Shown here piece by piece: positions 8,542-17,684 of a DNA stretch of 64,000 bases. Origin of the DNA: Paenibacillus tengchongensis (lineage in GTDB: Bacteria > Bacillota > Bacilli > Paenibacillales > Paenibacillaceae). The stretch is taken from assembly GCF_008973665.1 (NCBI RefSeq), contig NZ_WACP01000002.1:558001-622000 (forward strand). Direction: 5' to 3'. A model generated the notes under the pieces. The model was not told the origin of the DNA and ran no database searches. It saw only the letters and a list, made by a program, of their open reading frames with translations. Made by a program: the position numbers and the translations under genes. Position 1 is the first letter of the stretch; each line of letters begins with the position of its first letter.

Positions 8542-9049
8542 AAGTTCGGAACCGGAAAACGGTTTTACTTTAATTGAACTAATTGCAGCTGTCACCCTAT
8601 TTGCCATCGTCGCCGGCATTATCGGATCCGTGACCATGTTCGGTTTTAGAAGCTATCATAAAATAACGGTGGAAAATAAACTGCGTGACGAAGCCGATCT
8701 CGTTATGTCTTCAATAATCACAGAGCTGTATACGTATGGACCAGAGGAAATTCGCAATACGGCTTCAGGGATCACACTAAGAAGGTCGGACAGTGGTGAG
8801 GTGCAGATACGAGTAGAAGACAAAGATCTCATCATCGGTGATGCGCGAATCGGTCCGGGAGACTCAGCAACAATGGACCTGGACTCGGAGTTGGGAGGAT
8901 CAAGTATAGCTGTTACAAAAGTGAATGATAAAGTGCCTGATATCAATGTGCCATACGAGTCTGGATTAGTGAGTATTGAGCTGGTTTTGAGCTACAAAAG
9001 CGGCGATTCGGAAGACAAACTTACTGTAAAGAGTCAATTTGGGTTCTAG
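8525..9049 (+). CDS. Type IV prepilin-like minor pilin (PilW/GspJ type)
   Basis: A 174-residue prepilin with a 13-residue leader ending N-G, then F-T-L-I-E-L-I-A-A-V-T-L-F-A-I-V. Cleavage is expected after G13, and E18 is the conserved glutamate. The rest is a small, polar, beta-rich domain without cysteines. The ATG at 8525 lies inside the end of the preceding gene, 11 bases after GGAGGG, so the two are probably coupled. The next gene begins 10 bases after its stop. Assignment to a named minor pilin subclass is uncertain. Confidence 0.85.
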   Translation: MKIFAKSSEPENGFTLIELIAAVTLFAIVAGIIGSVTMFGFRSYHKITVENKLRDEADLVMSSIITELYTYGPEEIRNTASGITLRRSDSGEVQIRVEDKDLIIGDARIGPGDSATMDLDSELGGSSIAVTKVNDKVPDINVPYESGLVSIELVLSYKSGDSEDKLTVKSQFGF

Positions 9050-9059
9050 GAGGATAGTA

Positions 9060-10940
9060 ATGCATACCAGAATAAAAGTTCGACAGGTGATGGTTAAACC
9101 AGATACTGTAAGACGGCGGCGGTTGCGTTCGGAAGAAGGCTCTGCTCTTGTACTAGTCATGTTTATCATTCTGCTGCTTACGATTCTCGGAATGGGGGTC
9201 CTCAGCGCAACCGTCGGCGGAGCGGTTCGAACAGAAACCAGAGAAAATGATGTACAGAGTCTGCATTTGGCGCAAAAAGGGTTAGACGAGGCCACTGCCT
9301 ATATCAAGTCACAGTTAGCGCCAATGACAGATATTAATCCGGACAAGCTTGCGGATATATTGAATAATCTTGAAAAAACAAACCTTAATGTAGCAACTGA
9401 ACTGGGCACTGGCAGTAGTGGCAAAATTGAATCCATTGACTATAAGGATAGCCTTATCGACTACCAGTCGCAAACAATCCAGTACTATATCGATGTAAGA
9501 GCCTCCGCGCTGGTAAACGGAGTTCAGCGAATACTCCAACAGCGGATTACGATTGATAGCTACCCGGATTTTTTAAAGTATGCTTTTGGGTCCGAGCATA
9601 ATGTAATCATAAACGGGGCTCCCCTTATTAAAGGAAACATTTACGCAGGTAATGAATTAATCATTTCTAACCTGGCTGAGTATACCTATCTGGGCAGTAG
9701 ATGGAACCATCAGACGTTATATCCGGTAATACAGCCCTACAGCCCAAAAACCAATGATCCTGATATCCAAGATGACACCGAGCCTCTAGATGAATCCAAC
9801 TCCGGAGAAGTATTTGTACAGTCTTTGGATCACATAAAGTATTCTGAGGACGGCATAAATAAAGGATCACTTGCAGACAGCGGAGCAAATAAGGAAAACA
9901 CGGCCCAAAAAATATTAGGGATTAGTGTCGACAAAATAAAAATCAAAGACCACAATAAATTTGTTTCAATTAATGTTGTGGACTCCTTTGCTGACAAACT
10001 TGCTGAGGCCAGCTCTCAAAGAGGCGTGGATGGTATTAAATCAGTGCTTACAAGCAGCGAGCTTTCGGCAGCGATGATGAGTTGGGCCAGTGGCAAGATT
10101 AACTCTCTGCCGCTTGAACAATCGCCTGTTGAGCCAGTTCAAAGAGAGGATGAAGAAGACGGAGATTTCCAAATAAGATATGCGGAGTATGAGACTGCAT
10201 TGGAAATACACCGAAATACCTTTATCGGTCTGGATAACTCAAACATTGTTAATGGAAACCTCTCAATTGATGGATTGAATTACAAGGGGATCGGTTTTAC
10301 CGCTAAGGCAAAAGGGAACCCAGCACAAATAGCAGAGGAAGAGGTACCCGCTCCAAGTTGGCTTGTAATCAATGGGAATTTGAATATTACAAATGATAAT
10401 TACGACTCTATCTCAATTATGGGTAATATTCTGGTCACAGGTGATGTGATGATAAGAGGCAAGGTGAAATTTGATTCCACTATGTTTGTACTGGGGACCA
10501 CCACAGTGGAGGATGCCGTCATTGACGGAATTGAAGAAGAAGGGAAGCCTAAGAAAGAGCTGGTGCTGATCTCCAAAGGGAAAATTTTTATTAACCGGAT
10601 TAACGCCTTTAATAATTCGGCATCAGAGATGAATGCCTTTTTCTACACGGACGATATTGCTGATTTATATGGAGTCGGATCAATATTTTGGCTGACAGGA
10701 GGGTTCTTCTCCAAAGGTGATTTAACGATCAATGCAGTCTTGGGTGAAACAAAAGAACCAGTGAATGCCGCTCCGGGGGACAGGCTAACATTTACCGATC
10801 AGAATCAAACGTTAAGACAAGAACGATTTAAAGTGAATTACAATCATTATATTTATACCCATCAGCAATCCAGTTTACCGCGAGTCAGTAATGTGAATAT
10901 TTCTGTTGGACCGCTGCGGCTTGTTCCTACGACGCCTTGA
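9060..10940 (+). CDS. PilX-like minor pilin with a large beta-solenoid-like body
   Basis: A 626-residue protein. Residues about 20-60 read E-E-G-S-A-L-V-L-V-M-F-I-I-L-L-L-T-I-L, the PilX N-terminal helix pattern, followed by a helix ending A-Q-K-G-L-D-E-A. PilX proteins are normally a few hundred residues at most. Here the body has repeated short strands (V-I-N-G-N-L-N-I-T, I-S-I-M-G-N-I-L-V-T-G-D-V-M-I-R-G, M-F-V-L-G-T-T-T-V) at about residues 430-500, typical of a right-handed beta-helix. The ATG at 9060 follows TAGGAGGA; a TTG at 9039 is rejected. Expected at the cell surface as a minor or tip pilin; that role is inference. Confidence 0.75.
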   Translation: MHTRIKVRQVMVKPDTVRRRRLRSEEGSALVLVMFIILLLTILGMGVLSATVGGAVRTETRENDVQSLHLAQKGLDEATAYIKSQLAPMTDINPDKLADILNNLEKTNLNVATELGTGSSGKIESIDYKDSLIDYQSQTIQYYIDVRASALVNGVQRILQQRITIDSYPDFLKYAFGSEHNVIINGAPLIKGNIYAGNELIISNLAEYTYLGSRWNHQTLYPVIQPYSPKTNDPDIQDDTEPLDESNSGEVFVQSLDHIKYSEDGINKGSLADSGANKENTAQKILGISVDKIKIKDHNKFVSINVVDSFADKLAEASSQRGVDGIKSVLTSSELSAAMMSWASGKINSLPLEQSPVEPVQREDEEDGDFQIRYAEYETALEIHRNTFIGLDNSNIVNGNLSIDGLNYKGIGFTAKAKGNPAQIAEEEVPAPSWLVINGNLNITNDNYDSISIMGNILVTGDVMIRGKVKFDSTMFVLGTTTVEDAVIDGIEEEGKPKKELVLISKGKIFINRINAFNNSASEMNAFFYTDDIADLYGVGSIFWLTGGFFSKGDLTINAVLGETKEPVNAAPGDRLTFTDQNQTLRQERFKVNYNHYIYTHQQSSLPRVSNVNISVGPLRLVPTTP

Positions 10941-10995
10941 ACCGCTTGAGGCCCTCGAACTGGCTGATCAGCACCAGTCTGATATCATAAACGGG

Positions 10996-11039
10996 GGTCT
11001 TCCACATCCGTACAATCGGAGATGGGAGGCCTTGTTTTT
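10996..11039 (+). terminator. Terminator after the minor pilin block
   Basis: GGTCTTCCACATCCG and CGGAGATGGGAGGCC form a 15-position stem with two G-U pairs and a two-base mismatch, then TTGTTTTT. It lies 56 bases after the PilX-like stop. Confidence 0.65.
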
Positions 11040-11069
11040 GGTTGCCGGAAACCGGAAAGATCGGGCATA

Positions 11070-11109
11070 AAAATAAACAGCCCCTCCATTACGAAATGGA
11101 AGGGCTGTT
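11070..11109 (-). terminator. Terminator of the large exported protein gene
   Basis: AACAGCCC(C)TCCATT at 11076-11090 pairs with AATGGAAGGGCTGTT at 11095-11109 around a 4-base loop. On the minus strand it is followed by TATTTTT. It lies 13 bases past the stop of the gene at 11122-15630. Confidence 0.85.
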
Positions 11110-11121
11110 AAAGCTAAGCCT

Positions 11122-14100
11122 CTAGTATTTATCGTCGTTGCTTACATTGACCTGCATTGTATCAGAAATTGCCGGATTATCTTTATAAATGACGGTAATC
11201 GTGGCTGTTCCTTTCTTGATACCCGTAACCAGCCCATTCTGTGAGACTGTAGCCAATGCCTCATTGCTGCTTCTCCATTCCAATTTCCCTATTACATCAG
11301 CAAGTGTCATAGTTACCGGGAATACAGATAAATCCTTTTCATTAAATAAAGAGTGAGCATGTTGTGAGCCTACGCCAATTTCAAGCGACTCTCTCAAATT
11401 CAGGCCGGTTAATTTTGAGCCAACTGCAATGGTTGTAGTAGCCGTAACTGTCTGATCATCCCGACCTTTGGTTGTGACCATTACAGTCACGGACGAGGCA
11501 ATGGCGACCCCTTTCAGCTTGATGGAATCGCTGGTGGCCCCCCGTATTATTTCGGCAAATTTATTATCCCCGTCTGCCAGACTCCATGTGTATTCGGCGG
11601 GATCCGGGTTATTGGTCGGCTGAAGCACATACACCTTCAGATCAATAAAATCTCCTACTTTAACGCTGTTAGCGTCACCGATTCTTATAGTCTGTACCGG
11701 ATTCGTAAAGGTTACCGTATGCTCCGTTGTAAATGCACCACCCGGCTTTTTATCAGTTAAAGCTTTGATAACCAGCGTGGCTCTTCCTGAGTTAGCAGCC
11801 TGGAGAACAATTTTGTTGTCATGTTCAGCGGTTAAATCAATTTTAAAGGAAGCGCCTGCACTATTGCTTCCGTCCTTAATGCTCCAACTATACCCCGTGA
11901 CGGATTCCATGGCCGTTGTATAGATAGCTTTTAACGAAATAGCATCGCCGACATAGCCTTTGGCGGGGCCTTCAATCTGCAAATTTGGCGAGATTACTTT
12001 GATAAGAGCGGAACCGGACTTATTAGTATCGTCCCGGGAAGTAGCAGTGATCGTCGCTTCTCCCGATACAATTCCTTTGATGACGCCCTCTTGGTCGACA
12101 GTGACGACGCTCGGATTATCCGATACCCAGTGCAGATTTGTATTACTGGCGTCCTCAGGAACAATAATTGGCAGCATTCTTAATTCTGAACCGACAAGAA
12201 TATCGGCCGGAGTTAGCGTGATCGACGTTATTTTTACGATAGCTTCAAAGCCTAACGGACTGAAGTATAGCGTCTGCGTTTCCCGTTCCGGTAACGTAGT
12301 GTCTGGGATAACAGTTGTCAGCGGGATAAGATTCACAGAATAACCTCCGCCGTTGCCTGTAATCGTGTTGCCGATAATTGAGCCGTCAAGATCGCCGCCG
12401 AATCGGATAGCGGCAAGCGGAGCCAGATAAGTTCCATAAAGATGATAGTTCACACTCATAGTTGTCGTTTGATAAAAGTTGAACAATAGATTGGAAGCTT
12501 GCAGATTGCCAAGTGTAATTTGTCCATTACCTAAGTTAGCCTCTGTTCCTTTAACATTGACAACCACCGAAGAGGAGGCGGGAACGTCGAATATCAAGCT
12601 CCTAATATCCCTAGTATACGTTGCGTCAACGCTGAATATGTTCAGATCGGAGTGGGTCCCCCTAAATATAAGATTACCATTATTCTCACGCGTAGTAGAT
12701 CCATTGCTGGCTATTTGGGCCAATTCCAAGGACCGGTTCTTAAGCTGGCTCCCCACAGCATTGAAGTCAATTGGGGTTCCACGTTCGGCTTTGGACAGAA
12801 GGTAGTCCGGGGCACTGACGGTTCCGCCGTAATAGGCTTTGCCGTAAATTGTTCCTCCGTCCATTGTCAAGTTGCCTCCGGCCACAATAGTGGCTCCTGT
12901 GGGGTTGGTTCCTAACCCCCCACCCATAGTGAAGCTTCTAATATTGATTGCCCCACCTGCAGCCATGCGTCCTCTATTAGTGAAACTACTGTTTTGGAAA
13001 TTCGCTGAGCCCAGCATAAATAGAGAATAGTCATTGGCAATACCTAAAGCGTTGACGGGTGCAGATGAGCCCGGGAACGTTCCGCCAGTAGATAATGAAT
13101 GTATATCCTGATAACTCAGCTTAGAGTTATCCAGCGTATAAGACTGTTTGACCTTAGGCACGGCTGTCAGCGTAAAGGTAATGGGGTCAGTGCTGGTTGG
13201 CACATATGTCTTAGTTCCATTTACGGTTGACAGGCGATACGTAATAGTACCGAAATCACGGCTGATTGTGTACCCTTGCTCCAGTGAGCCTGTCTTGGTA
13301 AAATTCCCGCTGTTAGTGCTTATTTCAAGATTGGCAGGGAAAGTTTCTTCAAACTTTACATTGGAGATTACCAATGTATCAATACCCCGGTCGGCGGATT
13401 CCACCTGTAGATAAGGTACATTATTAGGCGTAATCGAGTATTGGATATCTACGGGTTCGTCGCGTCTGACTTCTATCTCTGAAAGACTGCGTGAAATGCC
13501 CAGGTTAGGATAAATTTTGCGAATAGGCACTGTAACGATCTTCGGGGTTTCTGCCCCATGGGCGTCACGGGCCGTAATTTCAATCTGTAAAGTACCCCCG
13601 TTGGGTAGCGGATTCGTGAACGTTTGGGTAACGGTTTCTCCGGAAACAATGGCTTTATCTTTAACCGTGTAGCCGGGTAACACCTGGTTATCTACTTTAA
13701 ACTTAATGTTGGTCACCAGATCCTTATCCTTGAGGTCAGGGTCTGTTACTGTATAGCTCACCGTCAGCTTGTCTTGGTAAGAAGGCTTCTCCTGGTTGTC
13801 GGTAGGCATTTTAACCGTAATTTCAGGCGCATGATTGGCACCGACAAATGCCCGGTACATGGTATTGACGAATAACATTTGCTCCCAATCCGGGAAGTTA
13901 GTGCTGGTATGGCCCGTTCCCGAAAATGTAATGTTGCCTACAGAATACGTATAGAAATGGTTCCGGCTGTCATTGATGTCGCGTTCGTTACCTGAAATAT
14001 TGTACCAGGGGATTACGTCAGCCCGCTCCAAATTCAGCGGGAAGAATTGGTCGTGTGTTAAAGCCACAGCGTAGCGGGACTGGTTTGGCGGCAGTTCCAC

Positions 14101-15630
14101 CGTCTCCAGATTAAACGGATATTGGGTCAGCAGGCCGTTGTTCATCGGTACAACGGTTCTGGAAGTAGCAACCGCACTTCCGCCAAGATACGTGCGCGGC
14201 ATACCCTGTCCGACCAGGTCGTGGAAATAGTAACTCCAATAGTTAATATTGGGCACTTTGTTGGTATAGTTCTCGGTTTTCGGATTAGTCGGATCGTTGT
14301 AAATAGTATCATGTGTAAGCATAATGCTTTGCTTGGTTTCTTCGGCAAAGGCTTTTACCGCCAAAGCTGCATCTCGGGATATCATGGGATTCGATATGCG
14401 GTCGTACTCGTCCTGAAAGCCAAATACCACCATATTATATACGCCGTTCAGTCCCGAGGTTTTGTCGGTGGAACTGGCTTTTTTACTGATGTAATCATTA
14501 AACCAAGCCATATCATGAACTTCAATTTGAATCTCGTAATCGTTACTGGACAAGTACTGTGTCTTCATATTGGATGTGCTCTTCAGACTGCTGCCCGTTT
14601 TTCCTGCCGGCATTACCTGGAGAACCTTAATAACTGGCTTAAGGCCCCGGAAACGAATGACTCCACTGTCAAAATCCTTTAGACCCGTTGCGTTGTCGCT
14701 TATTTCAAGCTTCCAGTACAGCGGACCTGAATAAGTTGCGGGCAGTGTGTAGGAAAGTGTTCCGGTCTGAGTGCTCAGGACCTCCGTAGCTACCATATTA
14801 CTTTCGGTCATATGAAGCGATGAATCCACGTTCATATAAAGCTTCACTCGTATAGGGTGGGTAGATATATTAGGCGTATTACTCAGATTGATTGAGAAAT
14901 TAAGCTGATCCCCGGCGGTATATGTGTAATTGGGAGAGCTCAGGTAGCTCTTGATATTCGATTTGTTAGAAATGGTGATCCGCGGTCTTTGGGTTAATCC
15001 AGAAAGGTATGGCGATGTGCCGCTCTTGATTTCAGGGGCAAGATTATTAAATCCGCTGGCATTCAAAAAAACGACGTTAGCCTTAGAACCAGAAGCCGAC
15101 CTAAATACATTGAAGGATTTGTACAGATTTCCCTGTTTGGCGGAACTTGCAGCCTGTGCGCTAAATGTTTCTTCTCTAAAAAAGACGTAAAGGCCTTTAT
15201 TGATGTAGTATTCTGTAAGTTCCTTAGCTTTCAACAGAGTGATATCATTCTCGACAGTTTTGGTATTATGGGCTTCGGTGCGCACATCGGTGCTGGAATT
15301 GCCGTTGGTGGAGACGGCCTTTGGAGTGTATTCACCTGATCCGATATAAACGGCGTCATACTTACCGTCCCAATCTTCACGAAGCGAGACGAATTTCTTC
15401 ATCGTCATCGTTTCTATTGTGACGTTAGGAAGCTTCTTCAGCTCGTCCAACTCGCTGCCGTCCGTACCCAGATTGGAATTGGTCGGGTCCGTAATTTCCA
15501 GGATACGAATAGGGTAATTATTCGATGCTTCTACATTTGGACTGAACAGCTGCACTAACAGGAGTATTAACAATACTGATGCTGCAGCTCCAGAAAGAAG
15601 AATAAATTTTCTTCGTTTGAACATTTTCAT
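11122..15630 (-). CDS. Large exported protein: DUF5057-like, Ig-like, choice-of-anchor A and BIG2 domains
   Basis: 1502 residues. A basic start and hydrophobic segment (residues about 6-27) form a signal peptide or anchor. Residues about 35-590 resemble the DUF5057 domain of Firmicutes surface proteins. About 595-850 hold Ig-like strands (S-V-S-Y-T-V-T-D-P-D-type repeats). About 865-1107 match a choice-of-anchor A module: M-A-A-G-G-A-I-N-I-R, V-A-G-G-N-L-T-M-D-G-G, then L-Y-G-T-Y-L-A-P-L-A-A-I. About 1130-1215 and 1440-1500 are BIG2 Ig-like domains. No LPXTG or C-terminal membrane segment is seen. The ATG at 15630 is chosen because it lies 8 bases after GGGGAG; an ATG two codons upstream is too close. 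The gene sits between the minor pilins and pilB. An adhesin role is inference. Confidence 0.8.
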   Translation of the reverse strand: MKMFKRRKFILLSGAAASVLLILLLVQLFSPNVEASNNYPIRILEITDPTNSNLGTDGSELDELKKLPNVTIETMTMKKFVSLREDWDGKYDAVYIGSGEYTPKAVSTNGNSSTDVRTEAHNTKTVENDITLLKAKELTEYYINKGLYVFFREETFSAQAASSAKQGNLYKSFNVFRSASGSKANVVFLNASGFNNLAPEIKSGTSPYLSGLTQRPRITISNKSNIKSYLSSPNYTYTAGDQLNFSINLSNTPNISTHPIRVKLYMNVDSSLHMTESNMVATEVLSTQTGTLSYTLPATYSGPLYWKLEISDNATGLKDFDSGVIRFRGLKPVIKVLQVMPAGKTGSSLKSTSNMKTQYLSSNDYEIQIEVHDMAWFNDYISKKASSTDKTSGLNGVYNMVVFGFQDEYDRISNPMISRDAALAVKAFAEETKQSIMLTHDTIYNDPTNPKTENYTNKVPNINYWSYYFHDLVGQGMPRTYLGGSAVATSRTVVPMNNGLLTQYPFNLETVELPPNQSRYAVALTHDQFFPLNLERADVIPWYNISGNERDINDSRNHFYTYSVGNITFSGTGHTSTNFPDWEQMLFVNTMYRAFVGANHAPEITVKMPTDNQEKPSYQDKLTVSYTVTDPDLKDKDLVTNIKFKVDNQVLPGYTVKDKAIVSGETVTQTFTNPLPNGGTLQIEITARDAHGAETPKIVTVPIRKIYPNLGISRSLSEIEVRRDEPVDIQYSITPNNVPYLQVESADRGIDTLVISNVKFEETFPANLEISTNSGNFTKTGSLEQGYTISRDFGTITYRLSTVNGTKTYVPTSTDPITFTLTAVPKVKQSYTLDNSKLSYQDIHSLSTGGTFPGSSAPVNALGIANDYSLFMLGSANFQNSSFTNRGRMAAGGAINIRSFTMGGGLGTNPTGATIVAGGNLTMDGGTIYGKAYYGGTVSAPDYLLSKAERGTPIDFNAVGSQLKNRSLELAQIASNGSTTRENNGNLIFRGTHSDLNIFSVDATYTRDIRSLIFDVPASSSVVVNVKGTEANLGNGQITLGNLQASNLLFNFYQTTTMSVNYHLYGTYLAPLAAIRFGGDLDGSIIGNTITGNGGGYSVNLIPLTTVIPDTTLPERETQTLYFSPLGFEAIVKITSITLTPADILVGSELRMLPIIVPEDASNTNLHWVSDNPSVVTVDQEGVIKGIVSGEATITATSRDDTNKSGSALIKVISPNLQIEGPAKGYVGDAISLKAIYTTAMESVTGYSWSIKDGSNSAGASFKIDLTAEHDNKIVLQAANSGRATLVIKALTDKKPGGAFTTEHTVTFTNPVQTIRIGDANSVKVGDFIDLKVYVLQPTNNPDPAEYTWSLADGDNKFAEIIRGATSDSIKLKGVAIASSVTVMVTTKGRDDQTVTATTTIAVGSKLTGLNLRESLEIGVGSQHAHSLFNEKDLSVFPVTMTLADVIGKLEWRSSNEALATVSQNGLVTGIKKGTATITVIYKDNPAISDTMQVNVSNDDKY

Positions 15631-16001
15631 TCCCATCGCTCCCCGGATTGTCGATAAAAATGGTTTATTAGATCTCAAAATATAGCATTTTTCACCAAGT
15701 TTTATTGTAAGATTACCTAATATATGCTATATATCATTCTAGGATAAATTTCACAGTTAGGCAATGAGCGAAAGTGTAAATATACCCTAAAATTTAAGAC
15801 TAATGAATCAGAGATTTATCAGAGACTAAAAGTATGATATTAATAATTTTGTGCGTTTAAAAAGGCGGGTCATACATACCTAATTTCATCGGCAAAAGTG
15901 CAAGAAAAATGTAGGAATTTAGCCTGATTAAATACTTCATTTTGAAAGAAAAAAGACCGATAAACCTTATACATACTACACGGCATGGAGATGAGCTTAG
16001 A
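15631..16001. other. AT-rich divergent promoter region
   Basis: 371 bases between the divergent exported-protein gene and pilB. It is markedly AT-rich, with TATATGCTATATATC near 15722-15736 and several A/T tracts, so it must contain promoters in both directions. I could not fix -35/-10 pairs with confidence. No gene is visible, though an in-frame extension of pilB runs back to TTG 15942 without a ribosome binding site. Confidence 0.5.
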
Positions 16002-17666
16002 TTGGCGATCGTTAAGAAGAGACTTGGAGACTTGCTGGTAGAGAATGGGGTCATTTCGCAGGAACAGCTTCAGGAAGCGCTGGCCGATCAACGTAAATCC
16101 AAACGCAAGCTTGGCGACCTGCTGATTTCACAAGGCTATATAACAGAGCAACAATTGATAGAGGTGCTGGAGTTCCAGCTTGGCATTCCGCATGTCAGTC
16201 TTTTTAAATATCAGATTGATCCGGCGATTACGCAGATTATTCCGGAAAGTATGGCTAAACGCTATCAGGTGCTTCCTTTTCTGAAGGAAGGCGGGAAATT
16301 AATGGTAGCTATGGCGGACCCGCTGGATTATTTTGCAATCGAAGATTTGCGGATGAGCACGGGGTTCCGGATTGAGCCGGCCATTGCCACCAGGGATGAA
16401 CTGCAGCGCGCGATTGCCCGTCATTACGGCATGCGTGATTCGATGAACCAGATGCTGGTCGAGCTGCCGACCCAGGAAGAGATTGAAGAGACGGAAATTA
16501 CCGACGAGGACTCTCCGATTGTGCGGCTGGTCAATCAGATGATTCAGCAGGCCGTTCAGCTGCGAGCTTCCGATATTCACGTCGACCCGGGTGAGAATAA
16601 CCTGGCGATCCGCTACCGGATCGATGGCACGCTGCGGACGGAGCGGCTGATTCCAAAGCAGATGCAGGGTTTTATTACTGCAAGACTCAAGATTATGGCA
16701 CGTCTAAATATTGCCGAGCGGCGTCTGCCCCAGGACGGACGGATCAAGATGCAGTTCGACTATAAAATGATTGATATCCGCGTCTCGTCCCTGCCGACGA
16801 TGCATGGCGAGAAGATCGTACTGCGGCTCCTGGATCTCAGCACCGGGGTGAAATCAATTGATTCGCTGGGCTTCAGTGACAGCAATGCGGTCTCCTTCAA
16901 GGAAATGATCGGCCGTCCATACGGCATTATACTTATCACGGGACCTACCGGGAGCGGTAAGACAACGACGCTGTACTCGGCACTGAATCAGCTTAACCAG
17001 GAGACGGTCAACATTATTACGGTCGAGGACCCGGTGGAATACCAGCTCGAAGGCATCAATCAAGTTCATGTCAATCCGGCGATTGGGCTTACATTTGCGG
17101 CAGGTCTGCGTTCCATTCTCCGCCAGGACCCTAATATTGTCATGGTAGGGGAAATCCGGGACACGGAAACCGCCGAAATCGCAGTCAGAGCTTCACTGAC
17201 CGGTCACCTGGTGCTGTCCACGCTGCATACGAACGATGCTGTCAGCAGCGTCTCCCGTCTCCGGGATATGGGCGTAGAGCCGTACCTGATCGCCTCGTCC
17301 TTGATCGGCGTCGTAGCACAGCGGCTGGTACGTAAGATTTGCACCGACTGCAAAGAAGCCTATAAGCCTTCTCAACAGGAAGCGATTATGCTGGAGCGGT
17401 ACGGGCTGAAGACGGAAGTTCTTCATAAAGGCCGCGGCTGCGGCAGCTGTAACTCGACTGGCTACCGCGGCCGGATTGCCATTCATGAAGTGCTGACCAT
17501 TGACGACCATCTTCGTCAGCTCATTACGGATTCTGCCTCGGTGGAAGAACTGCGTTCGGCTGCCAAGCGACGCGGCCTGGTGCAACTGATGGAAGACGGC
17601 CTACTGAAAGTATCTCAAGGTATGACCACACTTCAGGAAGTGCTCCGCGAGACGGTATCCCATTAA
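16002..17666 (+). CDS. pilB: Type IV pilus assembly ATPase PilB (GspE family)
   Basis: Cytoplasmic hexameric ATPase that powers pilus extension. The N-terminal part has two MshEN-like blocks (K-K-R-L-G-D-L-L-V-E-N-G and K-L-G-D-L-L-I-S-Q-G-Y), the region that binds cyclic di-GMP in some homologues. Walker A is G-P-T-G-S-G-K-T-T-T near residue 317. Walker B and the His box are in V-M-V-G-E-I-R-D and T-L-H-T-N-D-A. A tetracysteine metal site (C-T-D-C and C-G-S-C) lies near 445-485. The start is TTG 16002, about 7 bases after GGAGATGAG, giving M-A-I-V-K-K-R-L-G-D as in homologues; an upstream TTG at 15942 has no such site. It begins pilB-pilT-pilC. Confidence 0.95.
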   Translation: MAIVKKRLGDLLVENGVISQEQLQEALADQRKSKRKLGDLLISQGYITEQQLIEVLEFQLGIPHVSLFKYQIDPAITQIIPESMAKRYQVLPFLKEGGKLMVAMADPLDYFAIEDLRMSTGFRIEPAIATRDELQRAIARHYGMRDSMNQMLVELPTQEEIEETEITDEDSPIVRLVNQMIQQAVQLRASDIHVDPGENNLAIRYRIDGTLRTERLIPKQMQGFITARLKIMARLNIAERRLPQDGRIKMQFDYKMIDIRVSSLPTMHGEKIVLRLLDLSTGVKSIDSLGFSDSNAVSFKEMIGRPYGIILITGPTGSGKTTTLYSALNQLNQETVNIITVEDPVEYQLEGINQVHVNPAIGLTFAAGLRSILRQDPNIVMVGEIRDTETAEIAVRASLTGHLVLSTLHTNDAVSSVSRLRDMGVEPYLIASSLIGVVAQRLVRKICTDCKEAYKPSQQEAIMLERYGLKTEVLHKGRGCGSCNSTGYRGRIAIHEVLTIDDHLRQLITDSASVEELRSAAKRRGLVQLMEDGLLKVSQGMTTLQEVLRETVSH

Positions 17667-17684
17667 TAAGAGGAGGAGACTCAA

